Positions 1 to 8,663 of a stretch of 64,000 nt of DNA are shown piece after piece. The notes beneath the pieces are model-generated. The model ran no database searches, was not told where the DNA came from, and saw only the letters and a program-made list of their open reading frames with translations. This DNA is from Proluteimonas flavola (GTDB taxonomy: Bacteria > Pseudomonadota > Gammaproteobacteria > Xanthomonadales > Xanthomonadaceae): NCBI RefSeq assembly GCF_021191705.1, contig NZ_JAIWPU010000010.1, positions 62,001 through 126,000 on the forward strand, read 5' to 3'. Numbering within the stretch: position 1 is the first letter of the stretch; the number at the start of each line of letters is the position of its first letter. A program made the position numbers and the translations under genes.

Positions 1-892
1 ACTGCGCCAGATCGGCATCCACGTGCGCGGCATCGCCCTGGGCGCGCAGGAATTGCGCCAGTTCCAGGTAGCTGGTGCCTTCGCTGTGCGCCTTGCGGAG
101 CAAGGTCATGGCCGAGGCATAAAAGCGTCGCATGCCCTGTACACGGTCGAAGCGCTGGATGCAGAAGGTGTGGAAATCGTTGTTCAGCCGGACCAGCTTG
201 GCAAGTGGCACGTCCACGCCGGCCTTCCTGGCCAGGGTGTGCGCCATGTACTCCCATGCACCCACGTCCCGGTCGTCGTCCCGTGCGGGGAACTTGCCGA
301 TCCACAGGGAGCCATCGGTTTCCGTGAAGTTGGCCTTCGGCCGGGCGCCTCCGAGGGATGCACCGGGCGCAACCAATACGGCCAGCCATTTCCGCAACGC
401 GTCGAGATCGTCGATCCGGCGACTGCTGAGCTGGTAGGCGACGGCTTCGAGCTCGCGCAGGGTGATCACCGGCGGGGCCGCCATCTTCTCGTTGCCGAGG
501 AAGGTATCGGTACCCGCCCGGCGGAAGCGCAGCGCCCCCTGGCGCGTGAAGTCCTGCACGCCGATCAGGAAATCCCAGGCGTAGAGGGTGCGGGGCGTCC
601 GGTGCTCGTCCTTGGCCTGCAGCGCCTCGCGGCGCTTCATCAGGGTCTGGCCCCAGCGGTCGGGCGAGGAATCGAGAAAGATGCCGAAGTTGCCGAGTTC
701 CGGTTTCGGAAAGAATGGGTGTTCGTCGAGCGACAGGCCCAGATCGAGCGCGAAGGCCCGCGGGTCTTTCAGCCAGTCGCGGTCGTAGTGGAAGCGGATC
801 TGGCCGCGGTCATGCGCCAGTGTGCCGACCTGGCGCGCGGAACCGAGGTCGCTGTCGAGCCACACCGCCAGGATGTTGTCCGGCGGGGTCAT
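1..892 (-). CDS. hipA: HipA-family serine/threonine kinase toxin, partial (C-terminal part beyond window)
   Basis: The minus strand is open from an ATG at 892 to the left edge, giving about 297 residues. Translation by hand shows HipA hallmarks: an N-terminal HipA_N-like region (WLDSDLGSARQVGTLAHD), the segment SSPDRWGQTLMKRRE, the nucleotide-binding loop GASLGGARPKANF near residue 180, and FCIQRFDR near 245. HipA kinases phosphorylate targets such as glutamyl-tRNA synthetase and cause growth arrest. Family length is about 420-440 aa, so the catalytic Asp and the metal-binding Asp near the C terminus should lie outside the window. The start overlaps the stop of the upstream XRE regulator by 4 bp (ATGA), the usual hipBA coupling. 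Whether the toxin is intact cannot be judged here. Confidence 0.85.
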   Translation of the reverse strand, partial: MTPPDNILAVWLDSDLGSARQVGTLAHDRGQIRFHYDRDWLKDPRAFALDLGLSLDEHPFFPKPELGNFGIFLDSSPDRWGQTLMKRREALQAKDEHRTPRTLYAWDFLIGVQDFTRQGALRFRRAGTDTFLGNEKMAAPPVITLRELEAVAYQLSSRRIDDLDALRKWLAVLVAPGASLGGARPKANFTETDGSLWIGKFPARDDDRDVGAWEYMAHTLARKAGVDVPLAKLVRLNNDFHTFCIQRFDRVQGMRRFYASAMTLLRKAHSEGTSYLELAQFLRAQGDAAHVDADLAQ

Positions 893-1254
893 GGCGTGGG
901 CTTGGTGTCGGGTGGCGGGGTAGAGATGGTGCGCTTGCCGGTGGCGCGTGACCGGCGTGCCGGCGGCGGTGCCAGGGCCAGATCCTGAAGCTTCCGTCCA
1001 ACCTTGTCGTCAGCGGCCAGTGCCTGAAGATCGTTCTCCAGGCCGAGGACGGCCAGCACCCGGACGTAGGAACCCAGTGTCGCTCCCGGATCGCCGGCTT
1101 CCACCTTGTACAAGGTGGTTCGCGAGATGCCCGCCCGCTGCGCCACGACGGCGTTGCTCAGCTTGCGCCGCAGGCGGGCCAGGCGCAGCCGCTCGCCCAG
1201 CGCGGTGAGCAGGCGCTGTTCTTGCGGGAAGACGATGGGTGGCTTGCGTGGCAT
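889..1254 (-). CDS. XRE-family (HipB-like) antitoxin/regulator
   Basis: A 121-aa protein with an XRE helix-turn-helix at about residues 16-70 (LGERLRLARLRRKLSNAVVA, then QRAGISRTTLYKVEAGDPGA) and a basic, proline-rich C-terminal tail (about 95-121). It sits directly upstream of, and overlaps by 4 bp, the hipA-like toxin, so it is inferred to be the antitoxin and autorepressor. The promoter region just upstream (1258-1305) is AT-rich relative to the locus and holds inverted repeats fitting an autoregulatory operator. The start is the first ATG after that region. The family (HTH_XRE) is clear; the antitoxin role rests on context. Confidence 0.85.
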   Translation of the reverse strand: MPRKPPIVFPQEQRLLTALGERLRLARLRRKLSNAVVAQRAGISRTTLYKVEAGDPGATLGSYVRVLAVLGLENDLQALAADDKVGRKLQDLALAPPPARRSRATGKRTISTPPPDTKPTP

Positions 1255-1257
1255 GTT

Positions 1258-1305
1258 CGCTATTATAGGCTGAAATAGCTTTTATTGTCCATAATAGCGT
1301 TATTA
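1258..1305. promoter_or_regulatory. Inverted repeats upstream of hipB-like gene; candidate operator
   Basis: CGCTATTAT at 1258-1266 is an exact inverted copy of ATAATAGCG at 1291-1299 (9-bp arms, 24-bp spacer). A second imperfect palindrome, TAATA-GCGT-TATTA, spans 1292-1305. The segment is far more AT-rich than its surroundings and begins 4 bp upstream of the antitoxin start codon. HipB-type antitoxins are known to bind spaced palindromes upstream of their own operon; binding at this site is inferred. Confidence 0.5.
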
Positions 1306-1672
1306 CGCTTCGCGGGATGGCGGCCCCACGTGATGTCTTCCTGGCTGCATGGCTACACGGACCAGCGCCTATCCGGTTGCGCCGAATGTGGTGCGATCGC
1401 ACCGGGTGCCACACCCATGCCTCGCCCATGGCATGGCGACTCGCCGCACAGGGGGGGGCGGGAAGGCGCGTCATGCCGCAGTAGCGGGGTGTTACAGGCC
1501 TGCTTGGCGTGCGATCAGGAAACGTGGATCCTGGGTCGCCGGATGTGCTTGAAGCCGATCGCCGCCAGTTTGACGAGGTGTTCGGAAGAATCCGATGGAT
1601 ACGCTATTCCGGCTAATTCTCATCCGATGAGAGCAGGAGAGTCGAGAATGGGACAACGAACAGGGGGATCGG
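1306..1672. other. Gene-free stretch between hipB-like gene and jetA
   Basis: About 370 bp between divergent genes. I find no convincing coding sequence on either strand: the open frames here have no recognisable family and compete with each other. The only structured element seen is the inverted repeat at 1618-1632. The promoter of the Wadjet operon should lie here, but no clear sigma-70 boxes can be named. Confidence 0.5.
1618..1632. promoter_or_regulatory. 15-bp inverted repeat upstream of jetA
   Basis: TCTCATC-C-GATGAGA is a perfect palindrome with 7-bp arms and a single central base, ending 40 bp before the jetA start. Its position suits an operator or leader hairpin. No regulator can be assigned from the sequence. 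Confidence 0.35.
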
Positions 1673-3259
1673 ATGATGATGGCCGGTACGGGTCTGGCAC
1701 TGGAGGAGCGTACGTCGGCAGAGGTGGACGTATCGGTTCCAGCATCGGCTGATCTGTTCCGCCACGTCACGGCGGACAAGGCGGCGTTCTACCGCGCGAT
1801 CATGGCCGTGTTCGCCGCGGCCAAGCGCCAGTACCGCCTGCAATTGCGTCCCGAGGAGGTGCTGGCCGAGGCGACTTGGCCGGGAGCGCCGCCATCGCGC
1901 GAGGACGTGGCGGCGGCGCTGACGCAGCTCACCGACTGGGGCAATCTGGAATCGCAGCCGGACATGGCGCGCAAGCAGACCCTGGCCGATTTCTACCGCG
2001 CCCACAACATCTATCGCCTGTCGCGTGGCGGCGAGGCGGTGGAAGCGGGGCTGGAAGCGTTCGCGCGCAACCTGCGCCATCGCGCAGAATTGCAGACGGT
2101 GGCGCTGGAGGACATCGACAGCCGGCTGCAGGCCTTGCGCCAATTGCTGGACGCTGCACGGTCCGCCAACGACATCGACGTGGCCAAGGCAAATGAGATC
2201 CTGCGAGACCTGGTGCGGGTGTTCGAGGACATGACCGCAAACGCGCAGGCGTTCATGGCCGGCGTGGCGCGCAGTCTGGAACTGCGCCAGGCCGACGCCA
2301 CCGCATTGGTGGCCTACAAGCGAAAACTGATCGACTACCTGGATCGTTTCGTCTCCGACCTGATCCGTCGTTCCGACGCCATCGCCCGCCTGTTGCACGG
2401 CCTGTCGGCGCGGATCGACGCGGTCCTGGGCCAGGTGGCCGAGCGCGAAGCGCGCGATGCCGCGCCGGGTGATGCGGAGGGCGCGGCCGATGAGGCACTG
2501 CGTCGCCTCGCGGTATGGCGCGAACGCTGGAGGGGCCTGCGAGGCTGGTTCCTGAGCAGCGGCAACGAACCGCCGCAGGCCGAACTGTTGCGGGCCCGCG
2601 CCCGCGCGGCGATTCCGCAGTTGCTCGGTGCGATCGCTGCGGTCAATGAACGGCGCAGCGGGCGCAGCGACCGTTCCGCCGATTTCCGCGTGCTGGCGCA
2701 GTGGTTCGCCGCCTGCGACAGCGACGACGACGCCCATCGCCTGGCGCGCGCGGCCTTCGCATTGCACCCGGCGCGGCACTTCTCGCTGGATGTCGCTGGC
2801 GGGGACGAAGTCCCGGCCAGCACCTCGTGGCTGGATGCGCCGCCGCTGACGATCAACCCGCGTCTGCGCGAGTACGGCGAAGCCGCGCCGCGCGGGCCTT
2901 TGCCGCGGATTCGCGACCGCAGCCGCGAACGCGAGTTGATGGCGCGGCAACTGGCCGAGGAGTCGCGCCAGGTCGAAGCCGCGCGCCAGCGCCTGGCGAC
3001 CGGTCGCCCGACCCGGCTGTCGGAACTGGGTGAGCTCGATCCGCATGCCTTCGCCTTGTTCCTGAGCCTGCTGGGTGAAGCCCTGGCCGCGCAGGACGAT
3101 CCCGCACAGCCGGTCGAACGCCAGACCGGCGACGGTCTGCTGCACCTGCGCCTGGAGCCACTGGCGGCGGACAGTCGTGCCGAGATACGAACGCCGGCGG
3201 GCGTGTTCTCCGGCCGCGACCACCTGCTGACCATCCGGCCGGTGCGGGCATCGGCATGA
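1673..3259 (+). CDS. jetA: Wadjet type I subunit JetA (TIGR02677 family, MukF-like kleisin)
   Basis: A 528-aa protein and the first gene of a four-gene operon. The N terminus, ending DLFRHVTADKAAFYRAIMAV at residues 28-47, is the TIGR02677 signature region and precedes winged-helix-like sequence. The middle (about 140-280) is helical and Glu/Arg-rich, as expected for a kleisin that bridges SMC heads. In Wadjet systems JetA is the MukF-like kleisin of the JetABC loop-extruding complex, which recognises closed circular DNA so that JetD can cut it. Three consecutive ATGs (1673, 1676, 1679) follow a GGGGGA stretch, so the exact start is uncertain by two codons. The stop overlaps jetB by 4 bp. Confidence 0.9.
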   Translation: MMMAGTGLALEERTSAEVDVSVPASADLFRHVTADKAAFYRAIMAVFAAAKRQYRLQLRPEEVLAEATWPGAPPSREDVAAALTQLTDWGNLESQPDMARKQTLADFYRAHNIYRLSRGGEAVEAGLEAFARNLRHRAELQTVALEDIDSRLQALRQLLDAARSANDIDVAKANEILRDLVRVFEDMTANAQAFMAGVARSLELRQADATALVAYKRKLIDYLDRFVSDLIRRSDAIARLLHGLSARIDAVLGQVAEREARDAAPGDAEGAADEALRRLAVWRERWRGLRGWFLSSGNEPPQAELLRARARAAIPQLLGAIAAVNERRSGRSDRSADFRVLAQWFAACDSDDDAHRLARAAFALHPARHFSLDVAGGDEVPASTSWLDAPPLTINPRLREYGEAAPRGPLPRIRDRSRERELMARQLAEESRQVEAARQRLATGRPTRLSELGELDPHAFALFLSLLGEALAAQDDPAQPVERQTGDGLLHLRLEPLAADSRAEIRTPAGVFSGRDHLLTIRPVRASA

Positions 3260-4521
3260 ATGCGCGCCCGTCCCGCCGCTCGCGCCCGGTCGGTGAGTGG
3301 CAGCATGCCCAGCGGCAGGACGAGTTCCGCCGTGCCCTGCGCGCGCTGCTGATGCGCCCGCTGATGGCGCCAGCGGATCCGGAGTTTTCCGCCGTGCGGC
3401 GCCAGGCCGAACGCCTGCGCGAATGGTTCGCGCGCGAAGCCGGCTGGCCCTTGCAGGTCGATCGCGAAGGTGCGCGCCTGTACAAGCGCCCGGCCGACCT
3501 GTCCGATCCGAGCCGGGGCCTGCCGGACCACGACCGCCGCCGCTACGTGTTGCTGTGCCTGGCCTGCGCCGTGCTGGAACGCGCCGATCCGCAGATTACC
3601 CTGCGCCTGCTCGGCGAGCGCATCGTGCAGCAGGCGGCCGATCCTGCGCTGGAGGCGCAGGGCTTCGGCTTCACCCTCGACAGCGCCAGCGAGCGGCGCG
3701 AACTGGTCGCGGTCTGCCGCACCCTGCTGGAGCGTGGCGTGCTGGAGCGCGTTGCCGGCGAGGAGGAGAACTTCGTCCGTGAAGGCGTCGGGCAGCAGGC
3801 CGATGCCCTGTACGACGTGCATCGGCGGCTGCTGGCCGGGCTGCTCGCGGCGGTGCGCGGCCCGTCCACCTGGAGCGCCGACGAGGCCCCGGCCGATCTC
3901 GAAGCGCGGCTGCGCGCGCTGGTGGCCGGACTCGAGCTGGACAGCGAACAAGGCCGCCGTGACGCGATGCGCCACCATCTGGCGCGGCGGCTGCTCGACG
4001 ATCCGGTGCTGTACCTGGACACGCTGGACGAGGACACCCGCAGCTATTTCATCAACCAGCGCGGCGTGCTCGCCGCGCGCCTGTGCGAGGCGACCGGGCT
4101 GGTCGCCGAACAGCGCGCAGAAGGTCTCGCGCTGGCCGACGAGGGCGGGCAGTTGACCGACGTGGCGATGCCGGCCGAAGGCACCGACGCCCACGTCACC
4201 CTGCTGGTGGCCGAGCATCTGGCCACGCGTCTGCGCCAGGCGCGCGGACCGGTGCGTGTGGACGCGGACGAGGTTGCCCTGTTCCTGCGCGATGCCGCCG
4301 GTCGCTACGGAAAATTCTGGCGCAAGTCGGCGCGTGCGCCCGGCGCCGAGCGCGAGCTGGCCGCTGTCGCCATCGATCGCCTCTGCCGCCTGGGCCTGCT
4401 GGCGCGTACCCCCGGAGGTATCGAACCCTTGGCGGCAATCGCCCGCTTCGCGCTCGGCCAGACCGAAGTGCGCGACGCCACCGGCACCACTTCCCTGTTT
4501 CCCGCTGTCGCCGATCCATGA
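3256..4521 (+). CDS. jetB: Wadjet type I subunit JetB (TIGR02678 family, MukE-like)
   Basis: A 421-aa protein of usual length for TIGR02678. It is mostly helical with winged-helix character; recognisable segments include QRQDEFRRALRALLMRPLM near residues 17-35 and YFINQRGVLAARLCEATGLV near 262-281. JetB is the KITE (MukE-like) partner that binds the JetA kleisin in the condensin-like complex. The ATG overlaps the jetA stop, and its own stop overlaps the jetC start as ATGA, so all four proteins are probably made by translational coupling from one transcript. Identification rests on family features plus the unmistakable jetC and jetD neighbours. Confidence 0.88.
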   Translation: MNARPSRRSRPVGEWQHAQRQDEFRRALRALLMRPLMAPADPEFSAVRRQAERLREWFAREAGWPLQVDREGARLYKRPADLSDPSRGLPDHDRRRYVLLCLACAVLERADPQITLRLLGERIVQQAADPALEAQGFGFTLDSASERRELVAVCRTLLERGVLERVAGEEENFVREGVGQQADALYDVHRRLLAGLLAAVRGPSTWSADEAPADLEARLRALVAGLELDSEQGRRDAMRHHLARRLLDDPVLYLDTLDEDTRSYFINQRGVLAARLCEATGLVAEQRAEGLALADEGGQLTDVAMPAEGTDAHVTLLVAEHLATRLRQARGPVRVDADEVALFLRDAAGRYGKFWRKSARAPGAERELAAVAIDRLCRLGLLARTPGGIEPLAAIARFALGQTEVRDATGTTSLFPAVADP

Positions 4522-7500
4522 CCGAGCATCCGTCGCTTCCCGAATCCTCCCCACCGGCGCTGCCCGAACCGCAGCGCGAACGCTGGCAGCCGCTGCGCCT
4601 GGGTCTGGTCGAACTGTTCCACTACGACAGCGAGGAGTTCTGGTTCCACGACGGCCACCTGCTGCTGCGTGGCAACAACGGCTCGGGCAAGTCCAAGGTG
4701 CTGTCGTTGACCTTGCCGCTGCTGTTCGATGCGCAACTGCGCCCGTCGCGGGTCGAGCCCGATGGCGACGCCGGCAAGAAGATGGCCTGGAACCTGCTGA
4801 TGGGCGATCGCTATCCTCGGCGCGTCGGCTACAGCTGGATCGAATTCGGTCGCCGCGAGCGCGAAGGCCGCACCCGCTACCTGACCCTGGGCGTCGGCCT
4901 GTCGGCAGTGGCCGGTCGCGCGCAGCTGGAAAGCTGGTTCTTCCTGCTCGAAGGCGACGGCGACGCGCCGGATCCACGCCTGGGGCGGGACCTGTGGCTG
5001 ACCACCGCCGATCGCCACGTGCTCAACCGGGAACGTCTGCGCGACGAGATCGCCGGTCGTGGCCTGATGTTCGAGAACAACGCGCAGGGCTATCGCCGCG
5101 CCGTCGACGAGCGTCTTTTCCACCTCGGCACGCAGCGCTACGCGGCGCTGATGGACACCCTGATCCAGCTGCGCCAGCCACAGCTGTCGAAGAAGCCGGA
5201 CGAAAGCGGTCTGTCCAACGCCTTGAGCGAATCGCTGCCGCCGCTGCCGGTCGACCTGCTGGGCGACGTCGCCGAAGCGCTGAACCAGTTGGAGGAGGAT
5301 CGCAACCAGTTGCAGGACATCCAGCACCTGGAACAGACCGTGACCCGGTTCGAGCAGCGCTACCGGGTGTATGCCGGCATGCTCGCCCGCCGCCAGGCGC
5401 GCGAGCTGCGCCAGGCCCAGACCGGCTTCGACAGGGCCAGCGAGGCGCGCAACCGGGCGCAGGCCGAATGCGAGGCCGCGTTGGCGGCCAGCCGGGATGC
5501 CGCCGCCGCTGCTGAGAAGGCCAAGCAGGCCAACGTGGCGGCGCGAGAACATCTGGACACGCTGCAGAGCGACCCGGCCAACCAGGATGCCAACCGCCTT
5601 GCCCGCGCCGAGGACGACGCCCGCCAGCGCGAGGGCGCAGCCCGCGCCGCGGGCAAGCGCAGCCTCGATGCGCAGGCGGCGCTCCAGCGTGAGAGCGAGC
5701 GCAGCCGGCAACGCGCCGAATCCGCCGAGCAGGCGCGCATCGCAGTGGAAGCCCACCGTGCCCAGGCCTTCGACAGCGCCGCCGCAGTCGGCCTGGACGG
5801 TGAGTTCGTCGCGCACCCGCTGTTCGCCGTTCCGGTCGATGCCCTGGCCACGGATACGCCGGCCATTGCCGACGGCTTGCGCGAAGCGACCCGGCGTCGC
5901 CGCCAGGACATCGCGTTGTTGCGCCGTCGCCATGCCGAGATTGACCGACGGCAAACTGTCGTCGCCGAGCGGCAGAACGCCGTGCAGGTTGCACGTACCG
6001 AAACCGGCGACGCCCTGGAGCGACGCGAACAAGCCGACCGCGATGCCGAATCCGCCGGGGAATCCCTGACCCAGGCATGGGCCGGGCATTGTTCCGCCCT
6101 GCGTTACCTGCGCTTCGATGCCGACCAACCGTTGCGGCAACTGGCCGACTGGGCCGCGCGTCCGGACGGCGACAATCCGGCGCAGGCGGCGCTGCATCGC
6201 GCCTGGCGGACCGCCCTGCAGAGCCACGCCACGCGCACGGCGGAACTGGATGCACGACGCCAGGCCCAGCGTCGGCAACGCAGCGAACTGGACGCCGAAC
6301 GCGAACGCCTGCTGTCCGGAGAAATCGCCCGTCCGCCCTCGCCGCCGACCCGCGCCGTCGAGGTGCGCGCAGGCCGCGCCGGTGCGCCGCTGTGGCAGGT
6401 GGTGGACTTCCAGCCGCAACTGGATGCCGACGAACGTGCCGGGCTGGAAGCCGCGCTGGAGGCCAGCGGCCTGCTCGACGCCTGGCTGTCGCCGCAAGGC
6501 GAACTGGTCGGCGACGATGGGCGCCTCCTGCTCGACAGCCAGTGGCAGCGCCGCGCCGCGGTGGCAGGCGCCAGCCTGTCCGAGGCCCTGTTGCCGACGC
6601 CGCCGCAGGATTGCGGCGTCGCGGCCGACACCATCGCCGCAGTGCTGGCCGGCATCGCCTACGGGGCGCAGGATCGCCCCGAGGCCGAAAGCTGGCTGGC
6701 GCCGAACGGGCGGTTCCGTCTCGGCGCCCTGGCCGGCGCATGGGCCAAGCCCGCGGCCAGCTACATCGGTCATGCCGCGCGCGAACGCGTGCGCCGCGAA
6801 CGGTTGGACGCCATCGCCCTCGAACTTGCGCAGTTGGACGCTGCCGATGCGGAACTGGCGCAGCAGTTCGAAAGGCTGGCAACCGAACGCGAAGGCGGTG
6901 AACGCGAGTGGCAGGGTGCGCCATCCGACCAGCCGCTGCGCGAAGCCATCGCCGCCGCGCTGGTGGCCGCAGGCGAGGTCGAGCGTGCCCGCGCCCGGCT
7001 TGAGTTGGCCGAACGGCGCAGCCGCGATGCCGAGGGGGAACTGCACGAGGCGCGCGAACAGCTGCAACGCGACGCGACCGATCTGCATCTCCCGGCCGAC
7101 GCCGAACGCCTGCCGGATGTCGAATCGGCATTGCAGGGCTGTGAACAGGCGCTGGCCGAGTTGATCCAGGCCGTGCGCGATTGGCAGCGTGCCTGGCCCG
7201 AACACCTTGAACAACAACAGCGGGAAACCGAGGCACGGAATGCCGCCGAAGACGCCGAGCAAGCCCGCGTCGTCGCCGAGGAATTGGCCGGACAGGCACG
7301 CAGTCATTTCGAGACCCTGCGGCAATCGATCGGTCGCAAGGTGGAGGAATTGCTTGCCCAACTCGCCGCTGCGCGCCACGAAAGCAAACAGGCCGAGGAC
7401 GTGCTGGAACAATGCCGCGATGCCGCTGGCAAGGCCAGTACCGCTCACACGATTGCCGGCGCAAAGGCCGAACAGGCGGAAAAAACGCTCGACGAACGCA

Positions 7501-8663
7501 TTGCCGCCCGCGCGGATGCGGTCGAACGCCTGCGCCAGTTCACCGCCAGCGGCCTGCTGGCCTCGGCCTTGCCCGAACAGGAGCTGCCCGCGCAATGGAG
7601 CGTCGATCCGGCCCTGAACCTGGCGCGGCGCATCGAACAGGCGCTGGCCCGCATCGACGACAACGAGCAGGCCTGGACCCGCGTGCAGAAGCAGATTTCC
7701 GAAGACCTCGGCGAACTGCAGCGCGGCCTGGGCGTACTCGGCCACCAGGCCATTTCCGAACCCAACGACTTCGGTCTCACGGTCGCCATCCAGTATCAGA
7801 ACCGTGCCGAGCGACCGGACGCGCTGGCGCGCCTGCTGGCCGAGGACATCGCCCAGCGCAGCGAACTGCTCTCGGCCAGGGAGCGGGAAGTGCTGGAAAA
7901 CCACCTGCAGGCCGAGATCGCCGCCGAGATCCAGCGACTGATGCGCACTGCCGACGAGCGCGTCAGGGCGATCAACGCAGAACTGCACAAGCGCCCGACC
8001 ACCACCGGCGTGCGTTACCGCCTGCAATGGGAGGCGCTGTCGGTCGAGGAGGGAGCGCCGGCCGGGTTGGAGCTTGCGCGCCAGCGTCTGCTCCACACCA
8101 GCGCCGACCTGTGGTCGCCCGAGGACAGGAGCACGGTCGGCGGGATGCTGCAGCAGCAGATCGCCGCCGAACGCGCGCGTGCCGATGCCGATGCCATCGG
8201 CGGCAGCCTGATCGACCAGTTGGCCCGCGCGCTCGACTATCGCCACTGGCACCGCTTCCGCATCCAGCGCCTGCAGGACGGGCAATGGCGCAAGCTGTCC
8301 GGCCCGGCCTCCAGCGGCGAGCGCGCACTGGGCCTGACCGTGCCGTTGTTCGCCGCCACCGCCAGCTTCTACGAACACGGCGGTAGCCGGCTGGCGCCAA
8401 GGCTGATGCTGCTCGACGAAGCCTTCGCCGGCATCGACGATGCCGCCCGCGCGCACTGCATGGGGCTGGTGCGGGAATTCGACCTGGATTTCGTCATCAC
8501 CAGCGAGCGCGAATGGGCCTGCTATGCCGAGCTGCCCGGCGTGGCGATCTGCCAGCTGCAGCGCCGCGAAAACGTCGATGCGGTGTTCGTCTCGCGCTGG
8601 CTGTGGGACGGCAGCGCTCGTCGCGTCCAGGAAGATCCCGACCGCCGGTTCCCGCCGGCATGA
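4518..8663 (+). CDS. jetC: Wadjet type I SMC ATPase JetC (TIGR02680 family, MukB-like)
   Basis: A 1381-aa SMC-like ATPase. The open frame extends upstream, but the ATG at 4518 (ATGA overlap with jetB) is the natural start and gives the expected N terminus. Walker A GNNGSGKS lies at residues 52-59, the ABC signature-type LSGPASSGER at about 1260-1269 and Walker B LMLLDEAFAGIDD from about 1296. Between them are long Ala/Glu/Arg/Gln-rich coiled-coil arms (about 290-570 and 750-1120) around a non-coil section at about 600-760 containing PLWQVVDFQPQL, the likely hinge-side domain. This is the DNA-extruding motor of Wadjet. All ATPase motifs are intact, so the system looks functional. Confidence 0.95.
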   Translation: MTEHPSLPESSPPALPEPQRERWQPLRLGLVELFHYDSEEFWFHDGHLLLRGNNGSGKSKVLSLTLPLLFDAQLRPSRVEPDGDAGKKMAWNLLMGDRYPRRVGYSWIEFGRREREGRTRYLTLGVGLSAVAGRAQLESWFFLLEGDGDAPDPRLGRDLWLTTADRHVLNRERLRDEIAGRGLMFENNAQGYRRAVDERLFHLGTQRYAALMDTLIQLRQPQLSKKPDESGLSNALSESLPPLPVDLLGDVAEALNQLEEDRNQLQDIQHLEQTVTRFEQRYRVYAGMLARRQARELRQAQTGFDRASEARNRAQAECEAALAASRDAAAAAEKAKQANVAAREHLDTLQSDPANQDANRLARAEDDARQREGAARAAGKRSLDAQAALQRESERSRQRAESAEQARIAVEAHRAQAFDSAAAVGLDGEFVAHPLFAVPVDALATDTPAIADGLREATRRRRQDIALLRRRHAEIDRRQTVVAERQNAVQVARTETGDALERREQADRDAESAGESLTQAWAGHCSALRYLRFDADQPLRQLADWAARPDGDNPAQAALHRAWRTALQSHATRTAELDARRQAQRRQRSELDAERERLLSGEIARPPSPPTRAVEVRAGRAGAPLWQVVDFQPQLDADERAGLEAALEASGLLDAWLSPQGELVGDDGRLLLDSQWQRRAAVAGASLSEALLPTPPQDCGVAADTIAAVLAGIAYGAQDRPEAESWLAPNGRFRLGALAGAWAKPAASYIGHAARERVRRERLDAIALELAQLDAADAELAQQFERLATEREGGEREWQGAPSDQPLREAIAAALVAAGEVERARARLELAERRSRDAEGELHEAREQLQRDATDLHLPADAERLPDVESALQGCEQALAELIQAVRDWQRAWPEHLEQQQRETEARNAAEDAEQARVVAEELAGQARSHFETLRQSIGRKVEELLAQLAAARHESKQAEDVLEQCRDAAGKASTAHTIAGAKAEQAEKTLDERIAARADAVERLRQFTASGLLASALPEQELPAQWSVDPALNLARRIEQALARIDDNEQAWTRVQKQISEDLGELQRGLGVLGHQAISEPNDFGLTVAIQYQNRAERPDALARLLAEDIAQRSELLSAREREVLENHLQAEIAAEIQRLMRTADERVRAINAELHKRPTTTGVRYRLQWEALSVEEGAPAGLELARQRLLHTSADLWSPEDRSTVGGMLQQQIAAERARADADAIGGSLIDQLARALDYRHWHRFRIQRLQDGQWRKLSGPASSGERALGLTVPLFAATASFYEHGGSRLAPRLMLLDEAFAGIDDAARAHCMGLVREFDLDFVITSEREWACYAELPGVAICQLQRRENVDAVFVSRWLWDGSARRVQEDPDRRFPPA

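Noticed and set aside
23-988. 321-codon open frame on the plus strand at the left edge
   Set aside because: It is antisense to a clear HipA-family protein read on the minus strand; the plus-strand translation has no family features.
1285-1752. Open frames between hipB and jetA as small genes
   Set aside because: Competing frames on both strands, no ribosome site or family resemblance; treated as intergenic.
2335-4977. 880-codon open frame on the minus strand
   Set aside because: Antisense to jetA/jetB and the start of jetC, Arg/Ser-rich and without recognisable domains.
4305-8456. 1383-codon open frame on the minus strand
   Set aside because: Entirely antisense to jetC; a by-product of high GC at third codon positions. 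The plus strand carries all SMC motifs and operon overlaps.
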